64,000 bases of DNA, from positions 5,178,361 through 5,242,360 of the forward strand of contig NZ_AP018042.1 in the NCBI RefSeq assembly GCF_002356295.1, given 5' to 3'. How positions within the stretch are numbered: the first letter of the stretch is position 1; every line of letters begins with the position of its first letter. This DNA comes from Labilibaculum antarcticum. Lineage in GTDB: Bacteria > Bacteroidota > Bacteroidia > Bacteroidales > Marinifilaceae. Positions 44,592 to 54,704 of the stretch are shown piece after piece. A model generated the notes under the pieces. It made no database searches. It had not been told where the DNA came from and saw only the letters and a list, made by a program, of their open reading frames with translations. The position numbers and the translations under genes were made by a program.

Positions 44592-47500
44592 TTAATAAAC
44601 GGACGGAGCAAGAAATAAATCATCCATTGCTTCTATCTTTTCTTTATTTGGCTTGGCATAAAACACTCCGGTATTGCCTCCTGCCCTGCACCCTCGCAAA
44701 AACAGATAATACACACCGCCAAAATCGCGCTCGTAATTAAAATTTGGCAAACGCATTTTCAGGTAACGCTTTACTGCAATCGTATAGATCAGGTATTGCA
44801 GATGGTAATTGTTATCTGTCATCACCTCGTCTAGTCGCTCGGGAGAATAATCGGTTAAGGAATTGCCAAGGAAGTTTGATTTCCAGTCGAGGATATAATA
44901 TTTACCATCGTGTTCAAAAAACAGATCGATAAAGCCGGTCATAAAACCTTCCAGTGTTCGGGAATCATCAACACGTGCCTTTTCGCATAGCACACTAATT
45001 TCTTTCGGCGTAAATGCATTGATATCGAAGAAGAATTCCATCTCCGAAATCATTTTATTTTTGTCCGTTTGTTGCAGACACCACGGTTTTTCTTCCGATA
45101 AATTGGCTTGCAATACTTCTAACATCAACTGGTTGTAATTCTCCAGTTGCTCTTCCTTATAAACCGATGGATAGCCTTTCCCCACTCTTTTAATTATCGA
45201 ATGGAAGCTATTTTGGGTGAAATCTGCATTTTCGAATAATTCATGCAGAAAATTTCCGGCTACATTCCCCTTCGTTAACTGCTCAAATACAAATGTGTCG
45301 TAGTCATTTTCCAAATCGTGTTGTGTTTTGGGATAAGTCTGGTGGTGCTTGTTCAAGGCCGAAAAACTCAGCATTTGCCAGGAGACTTGTATGTTCCCCT
45401 CAAATTTCCTGGCTTTACGAAGCACTTTTTCTTCCTCATTGCTATATCTTTCACCCGATAGATCTTTTACGTCCTGTTTTTCGATATAAGGACAATTGGA
45501 TGGGTCGGAAAGAAAAGCCTCAACACTTCCACGCTTTGTGGTATACACATAAGCTTTATAAACCGTACGGGTAAGGCAAACATAAATTAATCGGCGATTT
45601 TCCTGTTCGGTTTGCTCTTGATACAAGCCTATTTCTCTCTCTGTTTTAAATTGAGAGATGCAGTATTTTTGATTCTCAGGATCTTTGTACTCTACAAAAG
45701 CTCTTCTCCAATTAAAATCATCTTTTAAATCCAGATAGGGAGCAAAAACAATGTTGTAGGCCAAACCTTTACTGGAATGTATGGTTACAATTTTCACGGC
45801 ATCATCGTCACTCTCCATGCGTTGCACATATTCATCGCCTTCTTCTTCGGCTCCGGCAATTAGCTTTTGCAGATATGATACTAGTTCTGCGGGCAACAAT
45901 TGCCTGTCAACTTCTGCTTTGTGAAGCAATTCGATAATTTGGAGCAGATTTGTGAGGGCCCGTTCTCCATCTGCCGAATTAAGCAAGTTAGACCCAACCG
46001 AATATTTTTTTAGGAAGAGAGTTAAAGAAGCATAGATTCCCGATTTTAACCAGGATTCTTTTATTTCTCTAAAGTTCTTCAATTCTTTTTCATCATCTAA
46101 AGTCAGAAGATCAGCTTTTGTACTGTTTGTTAAACGATTTAGCAAAGCTCGGTTGATATTTGCCTTATCTGGGTTTAAACAAGCTTGCAAGACGTAAGAG
46201 ATCAATATGGCTTCTTCCGATTGCAATACCTTGCTGTCATCGATACGTACCGCAGGAATTTTCATTTTTGAGAGGGCTGCCTTCACCTCTGCCCCCTGAT
46301 TTTTAGTGCGAACCAAAACCACAATATCGGATGGCTTCACCTTTCTATCTTCAAGCTTGTAATCGGAGCTCAATAAGTGATAGATCTCAGAAGCGACAGC
46401 CGGAGCGATTTCCTGATTGTTCTTCACAAACATCTGAGCCATGTTTTTTACCGGCTCATCTTGATATTGCATCTCCGACAAGGAAGTTCCTGCTTCCACC
46501 TGCTCATATCTGATTTTATCGTCACAAAAAGCATTGTCTGCCACCTTAAAAAAGCTATTGAGGGCCGCGACCATATTCGGTGTTGAACGAAAGTTATGAC
46601 TCATGGTGTATGAGTTCTGCACCTGGGAAGCTGCAAATTTGTAGGTGTCAATATCGGCACCTCTAAATCCGTAAATCGACTGTTTGGGATCTCCGATATA
46701 AAAGAGAATATTATTCTGACCAAAGAGACCGTTAAAGATATCGTACTGCATTTTATCGGTATCCTGAAATTCATCGATAAAAACAGCTTTGTATTTCTTT
46801 TGCAATTCTCCTTTCAGAAGGCCTGAATCGTCCTTTTCGACTGCACCCGCTAAATTTTGAATTAAATCATCATAGGTGAACACATTCAAATCCTGTTTCC
46901 GTTTTTGAATGTAATCTTTTGTGTCGGCGATGGCTTCTCCATACAAATAGCACTTGATGTCTTTCAATGATTCTTTGGCTTCTTCTATACTTTCCTGTAT
47001 GTTAAGAGCTGAATCGAGAAGAGTTGGAAATAGTTTACTCACATATCCTGTTCCCTTTTTCTCGATCAGTTTCGCTCTGAATTTCACAGAATCATTGGAA
47101 AGTGGCTCAAATGTCCTGTTCGGATTTTGTTGCTTTATTTTCGTAAAATCCCGCTCATTGGAAGTTTCAAACAATTGATCAAACCCCTGTTCGGCCTCAT
47201 CAATTTTTTCTCTTTTTGTAAAGTAATTTTTAAATTCCTCTGCTAAATCCAAGTCTTTGTCGTACACAAAATGTTTCCCGCTAAGGGCTTTCGACACCAC
47301 AGTGGCCAAATCTTCTCTCGAGATTTTATCACTCACAAGTAATTGAAGATGAGAGGATTCAAGGATTGTTATTTTTTGTCGCCAATATTCATTAATGGCG
47401 GTATTGACAATGGCCGCACTATTCTCGATTACCTCAGCAGAGAAAAGTTGTCCTGTTTCAAAAGCAAATTCAGTTAGTGTTTTCTGACAAAAACTGTGTA

Positions 47501-47873
47501 TGGTGAAAATAACCGTTTCATCCAGGTTCAGTTTGGCCTTTCGAAGACGATTCACCGCTTCTTCCCGACCTATTTCGGCAATGCTGCTATCTACGATTCG
47601 AGCAATCATGTCATCGCACGTTCCTGTTTGTCGTGCATAAGCTTGTGCCTCACGAATAAATTTTCGAATGCGAGACTCTAATTCAGCCACCGCTGCTTTG
47701 GTAAATGTTACCATTAGTATCTGAGGTAGATTTAAGTTTTTTTCCAAAATCAAGCGCAAGACTAATATCCCAATGGAAAAGGTCTTACCGGTTCCAGCAC
47801 TGGCTTCAATTAAATTACTCCCGCTTAGTTCAACACTATCAACCTTAAACTCTTGTTTGCTTAGCTCTGTCAT
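44592..47873 (-). CDS. recB: RecB-type exonuclease V beta subunit
   Basis: A 1093-residue UvrD-type helicase-nuclease, subunit of RecBCD which resects double-strand ends. Walker A is EASAGTGKTFSIGIL (22-36), motif II DEFQDTDKMQYD, motif III GDPKQSIYGFRGAD and motif VI YVCLTRT. The C-terminal nuclease has GFIDLFFEHDGKYYILDWKSN with D...DWK intact. It is the last of three consecutive genes recD-recC-recB, separated by 9 and 21 bp. A complete RecBCD inside a mobile cargo region is noteworthy. Confidence 0.9.
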   Translation of the reverse strand: MTELSKQEFKVDSVELSGSNLIEASAGTGKTFSIGILVLRLILEKNLNLPQILMVTFTKAAVAELESRIRKFIREAQAYARQTGTCDDMIARIVDSSIAEIGREEAVNRLRKAKLNLDETVIFTIHSFCQKTLTEFAFETGQLFSAEVIENSAAIVNTAINEYWRQKITILESSHLQLLVSDKISREDLATVVSKALSGKHFVYDKDLDLAEEFKNYFTKREKIDEAEQGFDQLFETSNERDFTKIKQQNPNRTFEPLSNDSVKFRAKLIEKKGTGYVSKLFPTLLDSALNIQESIEEAKESLKDIKCYLYGEAIADTKDYIQKRKQDLNVFTYDDLIQNLAGAVEKDDSGLLKGELQKKYKAVFIDEFQDTDKMQYDIFNGLFGQNNILFYIGDPKQSIYGFRGADIDTYKFAASQVQNSYTMSHNFRSTPNMVAALNSFFKVADNAFCDDKIRYEQVEAGTSLSEMQYQDEPVKNMAQMFVKNNQEIAPAVASEIYHLLSSDYKLEDRKVKPSDIVVLVRTKNQGAEVKAALSKMKIPAVRIDDSKVLQSEEAILISYVLQACLNPDKANINRALLNRLTNSTKADLLTLDDEKELKNFREIKESWLKSGIYASLTLFLKKYSVGSNLLNSADGERALTNLLQIIELLHKAEVDRQLLPAELVSYLQKLIAGAEEEGDEYVQRMESDDDAVKIVTIHSSKGLAYNIVFAPYLDLKDDFNWRRAFVEYKDPENQKYCISQFKTEREIGLYQEQTEQENRRLIYVCLTRTVYKAYVYTTKRGSVEAFLSDPSNCPYIEKQDVKDLSGERYSNEEEKVLRKARKFEGNIQVSWQMLSFSALNKHHQTYPKTQHDLENDYDTFVFEQLTKGNVAGNFLHELFENADFTQNSFHSIIKRVGKGYPSVYKEEQLENYNQLMLEVLQANLSEEKPWCLQQTDKNKMISEMEFFFDINAFTPKEISVLCEKARVDDSRTLEGFMTGFIDLFFEHDGKYYILDWKSNFLGNSLTDYSPERLDEVMTDNNYHLQYLIYTIAVKRYLKMRLPNFNYERDFGGVYYLFLRGCRAGGNTGVFYAKPNKEKIEAMDDLFLAPSVY

Positions 47874-47894
47874 TTTTTTGTCTTCCTGTATTTA

Positions 47895-50800
47895 CTAGAA
47901 CAACTCATCACTCACCAATCTGCCAAAAAGATTCTGACTTAAATTTTGTAAAGCTTCTTTATCAGGGGTCTCTGCATTCAAATTGCCAAACATCCCCAAT
48001 TCTATTTCTTTACTTATATAAACATTAGTCCAAGGTCTATAGTCATCATATATTCCTTCTTTTTTAAGATCCAAAAGCATTTTATTCTCATCATAGTTCT
48101 CATCCTTCACGAACTTAAATCCTTGTTTCGGCAAAAAAGGAATGATTTTTTCATGTCCCAATCGAAACAATACGACCAGCTCCTTCAAATTCTCCTTCGC
48201 TAATTCCGGAGACATTAGGTGGCGGCAAAACTCAACTGGTTTTTCTAAATATTTTGCCATAAAAACCGTATCCACATTGCAGGAATTGGCCATCAAAACC
48301 AAATGTTTAATCCAGGCCTCAACCAGATATTTATCGCGACTGCCTTCACTGGATACATTCACAAACAAATGCTTGTCTCCGTATATCTGATCAATTTCAG
48401 CATGCAGTTCTCCGGCAGCTATCTGTGGTAAATCATCCCAGGAAACAGTCAGGCTTAACTTTTGCTCCTCTTTTCCAGAACAAGCAATTTGCCATTGATT
48501 TCGAAGCACATCAATTTCATTACGAACGGCTATCATGCTAACTTCACCCATATTGGCCAAAGGCAGATAACCAATCCTCTTCCCTTTTATCAGATAGTTT
48601 TCCATATCCTGATCAAGCGTTTTTAGCAAATCCATTTTTCTGCCATACTGCTGCAACATATCAAGAGCAAACAATTCCGTTTCAGGCAAAAGAATCTCCT
48701 CATCGTTATAGTAAATCCGCAGAACATTATTGTAGTAGTATTTGAATGGATCCTTGCAAAAGCGGATCACATCCTTCATTTGTATCTGTGTAAGATCCGG
48801 CTTTTCTTCCTTCTCCGATTTTTCTATTTTAGCAGCCTTTGCCAAATCATCCCAATTGTTTAAATAGCTGTAGTACTTTTTATCCGACGAATAATAAATC
48901 TTACTAAAACTATGCATAGGATGACGGGTGAACAATAGGTCTTTTGCATTGGCATTCCCTGCCTGCAGGTAATCCAAAAATTCATCAAGCAATAGAGATG
49001 CAGGTTGCTCGGTGTTGTTTTTAACACTATTCCCAATATAGCTGAGATATAGATTCTTTCGAGCTGAAAGGATGGTCTCTAAAAACAAGTAACGATCGTT
49101 TACTGTTGTATCCCTGTCACCAATCCTCTTTTCAAAACGCATTAAATCGAAGCCATTGCAGGTCGATTTTCTGGGTAATTTATCAGAATCCAGTCCAAGC
49201 GTTGCAATCACTTTAAATGGAATACTGCGCAAGGGAATCATGGAGCAAAAGCTTAATCGGCCCCGATTAAATCCTCCCTTTCTGTTTTCCGAAAACAATC
49301 CGATATTAAATGCCTGATCAAATAAGTCATAGCTTATTTCGTCGCTAATAAAATCAGCTGAGCGATCAAAGGCATTTAATTGATCAACTATATATTTGTA
49401 TTCATCGTTACTGTCTTCATCAAATTCGATCAACACATCCAAAACGTCATTCAGCACATAATTTTTCCATTCGCTAAGCGTTCTGTTTTTCTCTCTTCCT
49501 TCTACTGCTTCGATCAAGACATCAACAAAGGCTTTGAATCGGAGCATTTCGTAGGCATCATTGCCTTCAAAACTATCCAATGGATGCAATACATCATCGT
49601 ATGACTGAACAGCTTCTCCCCCTTTTATGGCATAAGCCAAAAGCATTCTTTGCAAACCATACCGCCAGGAAATAAAACGGGTATCATCTTCCCTTCTTCC
49701 ATCAACTCCTGTTCTAATATTGGCTTCTCCGACCAAATTTCGAATGAACTCCAAATCCGTAATGTCAAACTTATTTCTGATAAAAGAAGAATCCAATAAC
49801 TGAACGACAATTTCTGAACTTAAATCTTCTTGTCTTAAACTCAAAATCTGATCCAATACTCCTACAATGGAATCAGCTCCTTTGTAGGATTTATCTGAAA
49901 TTGAATATGGAATTTTAACTGGAGCATGGTCAAAGACAGCCTTAATATAAGGGGCGTATTTTTCTAAATCGGATATCTGCACCAACACATCAGAGGCTTT
50001 CAATGAAGGATCTTTCTCAAAGGTCCTTAGCAGGTAATTGTAGAGAACTTCCAACTCGCGAACCGGCGTGTACGATGAAGCAATCTGAATACTTTCATCC
50101 CTTAGGTCCTGCTCTTCTATTTGATTTCTCTTTTCCAGCTCATTTGCATAAATGTCGTGCTGTATTTTTCCTAAAAGACTATTCGGAACAGGCATTTCAG
50201 AATGACTATCGTCCCAAACAATCAAGTCTGAATTGTTCTGCGTCAATAATGCATAAGATGTTTTTCCCAGGCCATTATAGCTATCGAACAATTCATTGTC
50301 AAGCAAATCATTTGTGAGTGGTCTCGAGTTCCAATCACTGTTAGGCGATGGATTCAGTACATAAAAGTTTAAATCTGCAAAGGCAGCTATCGCATTGTAA
50401 ATATCCATGTGATAATTGGAAATCACGGATAGTCCAAAAAAAGAGATTTGCGAAAAAGCATTTTTTATTTTATCCTGAAGCGTTTTATCACTTAATTTTT
50501 CCAATAAACGATTCTTCATTTCTACACGATCGGCACCCAAATCAGAAAAATTAGCCTTTACTTGCTGCCAAAGGTAGGATTGCCAAGCTTCCTGCTTCGC
50601 AAAGTCTTCTTGTAATTCTGAATCTATAAAACAAGGATGTTCTCCCTTGTTCCAAGCTTCGATATAATCGGTCCGAAACAACATGTACTGGTCGAAAATA
50701 TCAGCCAATTCGGCCGCTAATTGAAAGCGTTTGATCTCATTTCCATCAAAATAATTTGCAACCAAAGGAAAGCGCACAATAAAATCCTTTTTACCCAATA

Positions 50801-51083
50801 GAAGAAAAAGCATCCATCGCAAATTTTGCTGTCCATATCGGAAATCAAAATGTAAATCTGCCAATTTAAAAATCTGATTGATAAAATCAGTTGGATTACT
50901 AAAAGTGTGATTCGCAAAAATCCCATTGGTTTGAGAACTGGTCACTGCCAGCCAGGAACCAATTCCTTCGGTTTGTGTAATAATTACATCTGATCCAAAC
51001 ACCTGTGTATTTGCCCGATTGTTTTTACTAAATACTTTTGCTAAATTCTCCAGTAAGTTGGAGGTATATATGTATATGCTCAC
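47895..51083 (-). CDS. recC: RecC-type exonuclease V gamma subunit
   Basis: A 1062-residue protein matching the RecC pattern: N-terminal SIYIYTSNLLENLAKVF, IGSWLAVTSSQTNGIFANH (helicase-like motifs degenerate), the LEVLYNYLLRTFEKDPSLKASDVLVQISDLEKYAPYIKAVF segment, and GRLSFCSMIPLRSIPFKVIATLGLDSDKLPR, which is typical of RecC. A canonical Walker A is absent, as expected. It lies 9 bp downstream of recD and 21 bp upstream of recB. Confidence 0.88.
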   Translation of the reverse strand: MSIYIYTSNLLENLAKVFSKNNRANTQVFGSDVIITQTEGIGSWLAVTSSQTNGIFANHTFSNPTDFINQIFKLADLHFDFRYGQQNLRWMLFLLLGKKDFIVRFPLVANYFDGNEIKRFQLAAELADIFDQYMLFRTDYIEAWNKGEHPCFIDSELQEDFAKQEAWQSYLWQQVKANFSDLGADRVEMKNRLLEKLSDKTLQDKIKNAFSQISFFGLSVISNYHMDIYNAIAAFADLNFYVLNPSPNSDWNSRPLTNDLLDNELFDSYNGLGKTSYALLTQNNSDLIVWDDSHSEMPVPNSLLGKIQHDIYANELEKRNQIEEQDLRDESIQIASSYTPVRELEVLYNYLLRTFEKDPSLKASDVLVQISDLEKYAPYIKAVFDHAPVKIPYSISDKSYKGADSIVGVLDQILSLRQEDLSSEIVVQLLDSSFIRNKFDITDLEFIRNLVGEANIRTGVDGRREDDTRFISWRYGLQRMLLAYAIKGGEAVQSYDDVLHPLDSFEGNDAYEMLRFKAFVDVLIEAVEGREKNRTLSEWKNYVLNDVLDVLIEFDEDSNDEYKYIVDQLNAFDRSADFISDEISYDLFDQAFNIGLFSENRKGGFNRGRLSFCSMIPLRSIPFKVIATLGLDSDKLPRKSTCNGFDLMRFEKRIGDRDTTVNDRYLFLETILSARKNLYLSYIGNSVKNNTEQPASLLLDEFLDYLQAGNANAKDLLFTRHPMHSFSKIYYSSDKKYYSYLNNWDDLAKAAKIEKSEKEEKPDLTQIQMKDVIRFCKDPFKYYYNNVLRIYYNDEEILLPETELFALDMLQQYGRKMDLLKTLDQDMENYLIKGKRIGYLPLANMGEVSMIAVRNEIDVLRNQWQIACSGKEEQKLSLTVSWDDLPQIAAGELHAEIDQIYGDKHLFVNVSSEGSRDKYLVEAWIKHLVLMANSCNVDTVFMAKYLEKPVEFCRHLMSPELAKENLKELVVLFRLGHEKIIPFLPKQGFKFVKDENYDENKMLLDLKKEGIYDDYRPWTNVYISKEIELGMFGNLNAETPDKEALQNLSQNLFGRLVSDELF

Positions 51084-51092
51084 CTGAAAATA

Positions 51093-52940
51093 TTATTGAA
51101 TTCGTTCCATAATTCCTGATGCTCTCTCCACTTTTCGCTGCGCCGCATCATTTATCACTGTCTTGCTCCCAAATAGGATTACTTCCTTTTTACCTCTTGT
51201 TATTCCGGTGTATAGTAATTCCCGAGTGAGAATTGCTAAATCCTCATCGCCAGGCAATATGACCGCAACAGAGGAAAATTCCGATCCTTGGCTTTTATGT
51301 ATGGTCATTGCAAATACCGTATCGAAGGCAGATATGAAACCGGGTAAAACTTGTTTTAATTCACCATCAACACCCTCGAACCAAGCTTTTAAAACACCAT
51401 TCTCATCGTTACGAATGATTCCTACATCTCCATTATAAAGACCTAAGCTATAATCATTTCTAGTTACGATAATGGGTTGATTTTCGTAAAATCCTTCCTG
51501 AGGACTTAATAAAGATTTCTGCTGTAGGAATTTCGCAATGAGCATATTGTAATGCTTTACACCATACTTTCCTTCATGCACCGCACACAAAAACCGAACA
51601 TCATTTATATACTGCAAAGCCTTTGCTATATTTTCCTCACAGATGTATCTTTTGTATTTGATCATTAATTCGGATAAGATAGGCGAGTTTTCATTCTCCT
51701 CTACCTTTACAAATTCTCCCTGGCAATTTTCACTATCCTGATAGTCCTTTTCTGATACACTTCCCTGGATAAGAGCTTTACTAAACAAACCAATCCCTTC
51801 GGTACTCTTAAAACGATGACTTCTTTTTAATTCAACAATATGTTCGGCCATCAAATTCACGACAGGAGTAGTCCTTATAAATTTCTCTGACATTTGAGCA
51901 TCAGCTTGTGAAATGAAGCTGTTCATAAATGCACCATTCTCCTCAGAAAAGCGATTCATATCCTCACCAAGAGAGAGGCAGATATCGCCAAAAACGCTGC
52001 CCGCTTCCACCGATGCCAATTGGTTCTTGTCTCCTAACAATACAATTCTAGTTAAAGGGGAAACCGCTGCAAATAGCTTTGCCATAAGAGGAGCGGAAAT
52101 CATTGACGATTCATCAACTACAATCAGATCGTAATCCAATTTATTGATCGCATCATGTCTAAAATAAGGGGAGTTCATTTTATATCCCAAAAGCCTGTGA
52201 ATGGTTTTCGCTTCTAAATCATCAAATCGATCCTTTACATCCTGAGACAAATTTGGCAGAATATCACGAGCCTGACTTAAGGATTCTTTCATTCGTGCAG
52301 CAGCCTTTCCTGTTGGTGCAGCTAATGCAACTTTCAAATTTGGATTGTCGCGATATAAAATTGCAAGAATTTTGGCAACGGTAGTTGTTTTGCCAGTACC
52401 AGGTCCTCCTGTAATTATAGAAATATGTTTTTGAATAACAGACAAGCCTGCGACAAGTTGCCAATTGACCCGTTCTGCAAGTGACAAATTCTCCACAGTA
52501 TCCGATGAACTGAAAAGCGTCTGAATGAATTCTTTTTGATTGATTAAAATTGCCCTATTCTTAAACAGATTACGTTCCTCATTCTCAACAAAGGCTTTGA
52601 TCTGTTGAATAATTTCAGATTCATATTCGAAGTAGCGCTGTAAATAAAGTTTTCCGTTCTGTAAAACAAATGGTCTCGTTTCCGAATCTCCATTCATTAC
52701 AAAAGATGATTTTTTAATCTCATCAACACAAAATAAATGGCTCTTTTGTAGAAATGGGTTTATTTCAATAATCTCACTTTCCTCTTTACCGGTAATCAAA
52801 TCATTGTAAGCACCAATATCCAAACAAATATGACCTTCACTTAAGTTTTTAGAAACAGCATAAGCCAACGCTTTTATTTCAGTATCATCAAAATAATCAG
52901 CAAAAACTCTATGCGTATCAACTCCCTGTTTCATATACAT
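51093..52940 (-). CDS. recD: RecD-type exonuclease V alpha subunit
   Basis: A 615-residue 5'-3' helicase of superfamily 1B. Walker A is IITGGPGTGKTTTVAKIL (near 173), motif II VVDESSMI, motif III LGDKNQLASVEAG, and motif V AMTIHKSQGSEF. ATG 52940 (MYMKQGVD) is chosen over a TTG five codons upstream. It is the first gene of recDCB. Upstream are the 16-mer shared with the SNF2 operon and an unusual wide inverted repeat. Confidence 0.9.
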   Translation of the reverse strand: MYMKQGVDTHRVFADYFDDTEIKALAYAVSKNLSEGHICLDIGAYNDLITGKEESEIIEINPFLQKSHLFCVDEIKKSSFVMNGDSETRPFVLQNGKLYLQRYFEYESEIIQQIKAFVENEERNLFKNRAILINQKEFIQTLFSSSDTVENLSLAERVNWQLVAGLSVIQKHISIITGGPGTGKTTTVAKILAILYRDNPNLKVALAAPTGKAAARMKESLSQARDILPNLSQDVKDRFDDLEAKTIHRLLGYKMNSPYFRHDAINKLDYDLIVVDESSMISAPLMAKLFAAVSPLTRIVLLGDKNQLASVEAGSVFGDICLSLGEDMNRFSEENGAFMNSFISQADAQMSEKFIRTTPVVNLMAEHIVELKRSHRFKSTEGIGLFSKALIQGSVSEKDYQDSENCQGEFVKVEENENSPILSELMIKYKRYICEENIAKALQYINDVRFLCAVHEGKYGVKHYNMLIAKFLQQKSLLSPQEGFYENQPIIVTRNDYSLGLYNGDVGIIRNDENGVLKAWFEGVDGELKQVLPGFISAFDTVFAMTIHKSQGSEFSSVAVILPGDEDLAILTRELLYTGITRGKKEVILFGSKTVINDAAQRKVERASGIMERIQ

Positions 52941-53057
52941 ATTTTTAAATAACAACTCTACTCAGAAACTCCTATCTGAATTAGATACTAAAATCCTCCC
53001 AAACCACCCTATTATTATGTTGGATTTACAATGTACTAATTTGTACTTCATTAAAAA

Positions 53058-53080
53058 GGTGTCAAACCTGCCATGTTTGA
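53058..53080 (-). promoter_or_regulatory. Shared 16-mer and short inverted repeat upstream of recD
   Basis: GGTGTCAAACCTGCCA is the partner of 35316-35331. It overlaps TCAAAC/GTTTGA, a 6-bp inverted repeat with a 7-nt spacer, about 120-140 bp before recD. Confidence 0.4.
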
Positions 53081-53083
53081 AGA

Positions 53084-53122
53084 TAATCTATAAACTATTG
53101 TTTATCTTAAACTTATAGATTA
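53084..53122. repeat. 10-bp inverted repeat with 19-nt spacer
   Basis: TAATCTATAA and TTATAGATTA are perfect inverted arms in the 320-bp gap between recD and the relaxase gene. The wide spacer suits a protein binding site better than a terminator. Nothing else is recognised in this gap. Confidence 0.5.
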
Positions 53123-53260
53123 AATTTTAAAAAGATAAATTTATGTCAACACTACGCCAAAACTTGTCGTAACTAAAAATCACCTCTTTCTTCGCTTGTT
53201 GTTTTTCTTTGGTAATCGAAAACTTTTATTCTTTTTTTGCTCTTCCTTTCTTGCCAAATA

Positions 53261-54091
53261 CTATTTAAAAAATTCTTTCAATAAATCTTCAGTAACTCCG
53301 CACTTGGATGCTATTGTTTTCCTTGCGTTCTCTTTCGGTGTAGCATACAATTTTTCAGACAAATAGAAATTCGGCTTCTCTTGAAACTTAGACAAACGAA
53401 TTGGATAGCGAATTACCTTCCCAAGCCCATCAGTCACGACTACAATATGACCTCTCCCCGATTTACGGATCTCCACATTGAACAGTCTTAAGGTTTCATC
53501 ATATAATTCTCTCGTGTTAATGGCCTCCATCTGGTTGACCTGATAAAAAAGACTCTCCAGACTGTGCTTGATGTTCCGGCTTTGGGCTGAAAATTTAAAA
53601 ACGGCTTTCTCTGATCTTTTACGATTATCCAACTGATGTCTAAGTTCTAATTCCTTGATGAAATTCTGGGCCTTTTGCCGCTCATGATTGTCCTTGATTT
53701 TCTTACCGGTGTATTTGTCGATTCGCGTAGATACAATATGAAAATGAGTCCTCTCCAAATCTTTGTGTTTGTAGACAAAATACGTCTGATCCCCATAGCC
53801 CATGTGTTGCATAAACTGGTCAATTTCCTTTCGAATGATCGGATCATTTAATTTCAGAGAATCATCTGTAGATGGATTTACGGAGATGTGAAGGCATTTG
53901 TTTTTCACTCTAGGATTTAGCTTTTCGATATCGGTAAGTTCTTTTAAACGATGGCTCTTATCGAAAAAAAAGGGATTAATAGCTTTGGTATTCACACTAT
54001 GGAAATAACTCGCTACTTTCTGCTCCACCTTTTTTTCGTTATAAAGGAAAGCATTCTCGGTACTAGCAGTTTGATGGATAACGATAACCAT
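53261..54091 (-). CDS. mobB: MobB-type relaxase, short
   Basis: A 276-residue relaxase (MOBP-like, Bacteroidota MobB). Features are the N-terminal tyrosine region (AFLYNEKKV near 15-23), CLHISVNPS near 82, and the metal-binding HFHIVSTRID near 117-126, preceded by THF to give the H-x-H pattern. It nicks the origin of transfer and pilots the single strand. Many relatives have a longer C-terminus, so this one is compact. It lies 17 bp after mobA. Confidence 0.85.
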   Translation of the reverse strand: MVIVIHQTASTENAFLYNEKKVEQKVASYFHSVNTKAINPFFFDKSHRLKELTDIEKLNPRVKNKCLHISVNPSTDDSLKLNDPIIRKEIDQFMQHMGYGDQTYFVYKHKDLERTHFHIVSTRIDKYTGKKIKDNHERQKAQNFIKELELRHQLDNRKRSEKAVFKFSAQSRNIKHSLESLFYQVNQMEAINTRELYDETLRLFNVEIRKSGRGHIVVVTDGLGKVIRYPIRLSKFQEKPNFYLSEKLYATPKENARKTIASKCGVTEDLLKEFFK

Positions 54092-54108
54092 AAAAGGAGT
54101 TTTTGCTT

Positions 54109-54486
54109 TTATTCAATGACATCCATGTAGTTTTGCAAAACGGAAAAACAGTTCCGAAGCTCCTGCAAAACTTTTAGAAAGACTTCACGATCCGAAGCTC
54201 CAAATTGATGAACCTGACCGGAATTGATATTCTTGGAAATCTGGTTGAGATTCACGCCAATTTTATTGAGCTGGTAATCCAATTTTTTGGTGATCTGAAC
54301 AAAGTCTTCACTCACCTCAATTTTTCGGATTTCTCGTTTCTTCACCAGCTTTGCCCGGCAAAAATCACTCAGCGTTCGGTAGCCTTCCTTTTTGCATCTT
54401 TTTAGAAGTAGTTTCTTTTCCAGTTGGGTCAAACGAATCCGAACTCCATGTTCCAACTTATTGTATTCTTCTGTTTTAGGTCTCAT
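54109..54486 (-). CDS. mobA: MobA/MobC-type ribbon-helix-helix mobilisation protein
   Basis: A 125-residue auxiliary mobilisation protein. The N-terminus (RIRLTQLEKKLLLKRCKKEGYRTLSDFCRAKLV) is an RHH DNA-binding unit, and the C-terminal half has the LNQISKNINS segment typical of MobC-family relaxosome proteins. ATG 54486 is chosen over an upstream TTG because a strong AAGGAGG lies 7 bp before it, unusual in this window. It binds oriT and recruits the relaxase; a candidate oriT lies just upstream. Confidence 0.85.
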   Translation of the reverse strand: MRPKTEEYNKLEHGVRIRLTQLEKKLLLKRCKKEGYRTLSDFCRAKLVKKREIRKIEVSEDFVQITKKLDYQLNKIGVNLNQISKNINSGQVHQFGASDREVFLKVLQELRNCFSVLQNYMDVIE

Positions 54487-54518
54487 ATCTATTCCTCCTT
54501 GTCCTATGGACAATCAAG

Positions 54519-54580
54519 CTTTTCATCCCCAGATGAAAAGTCCCTGCCGGAAGGCACAAGAGTTTTTGTGGAACAAAAAC
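54519..54580. other. Candidate origin of transfer (oriT)
   Basis: Three consecutive inverted repeats lie just upstream of mobA: CTTTTCATC/GATGAAAAG with a 4-nt loop (54519-54540), TGCC-GGAA-GGCA (54545-54556), and GTTTTTGT/ACAAAAAC with a 3-nt loop (54562-54580). The location between mobA and the tra genes is typical for oriT of Bacteroidota elements. The nick site is not identified. Confidence 0.5.
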
Positions 54581-54704
54581 ACATCTTGCATTCCCCTCTT
54601 TACATTTTTTTAGTCGTCAAGTTTGAAGCTCCTTTTTTCAGAAAAGGGAAGACCACCAAACAAATGGATTTGTCCTCCCTCACCTTAACCCAAGCACGAT
54701 TATC

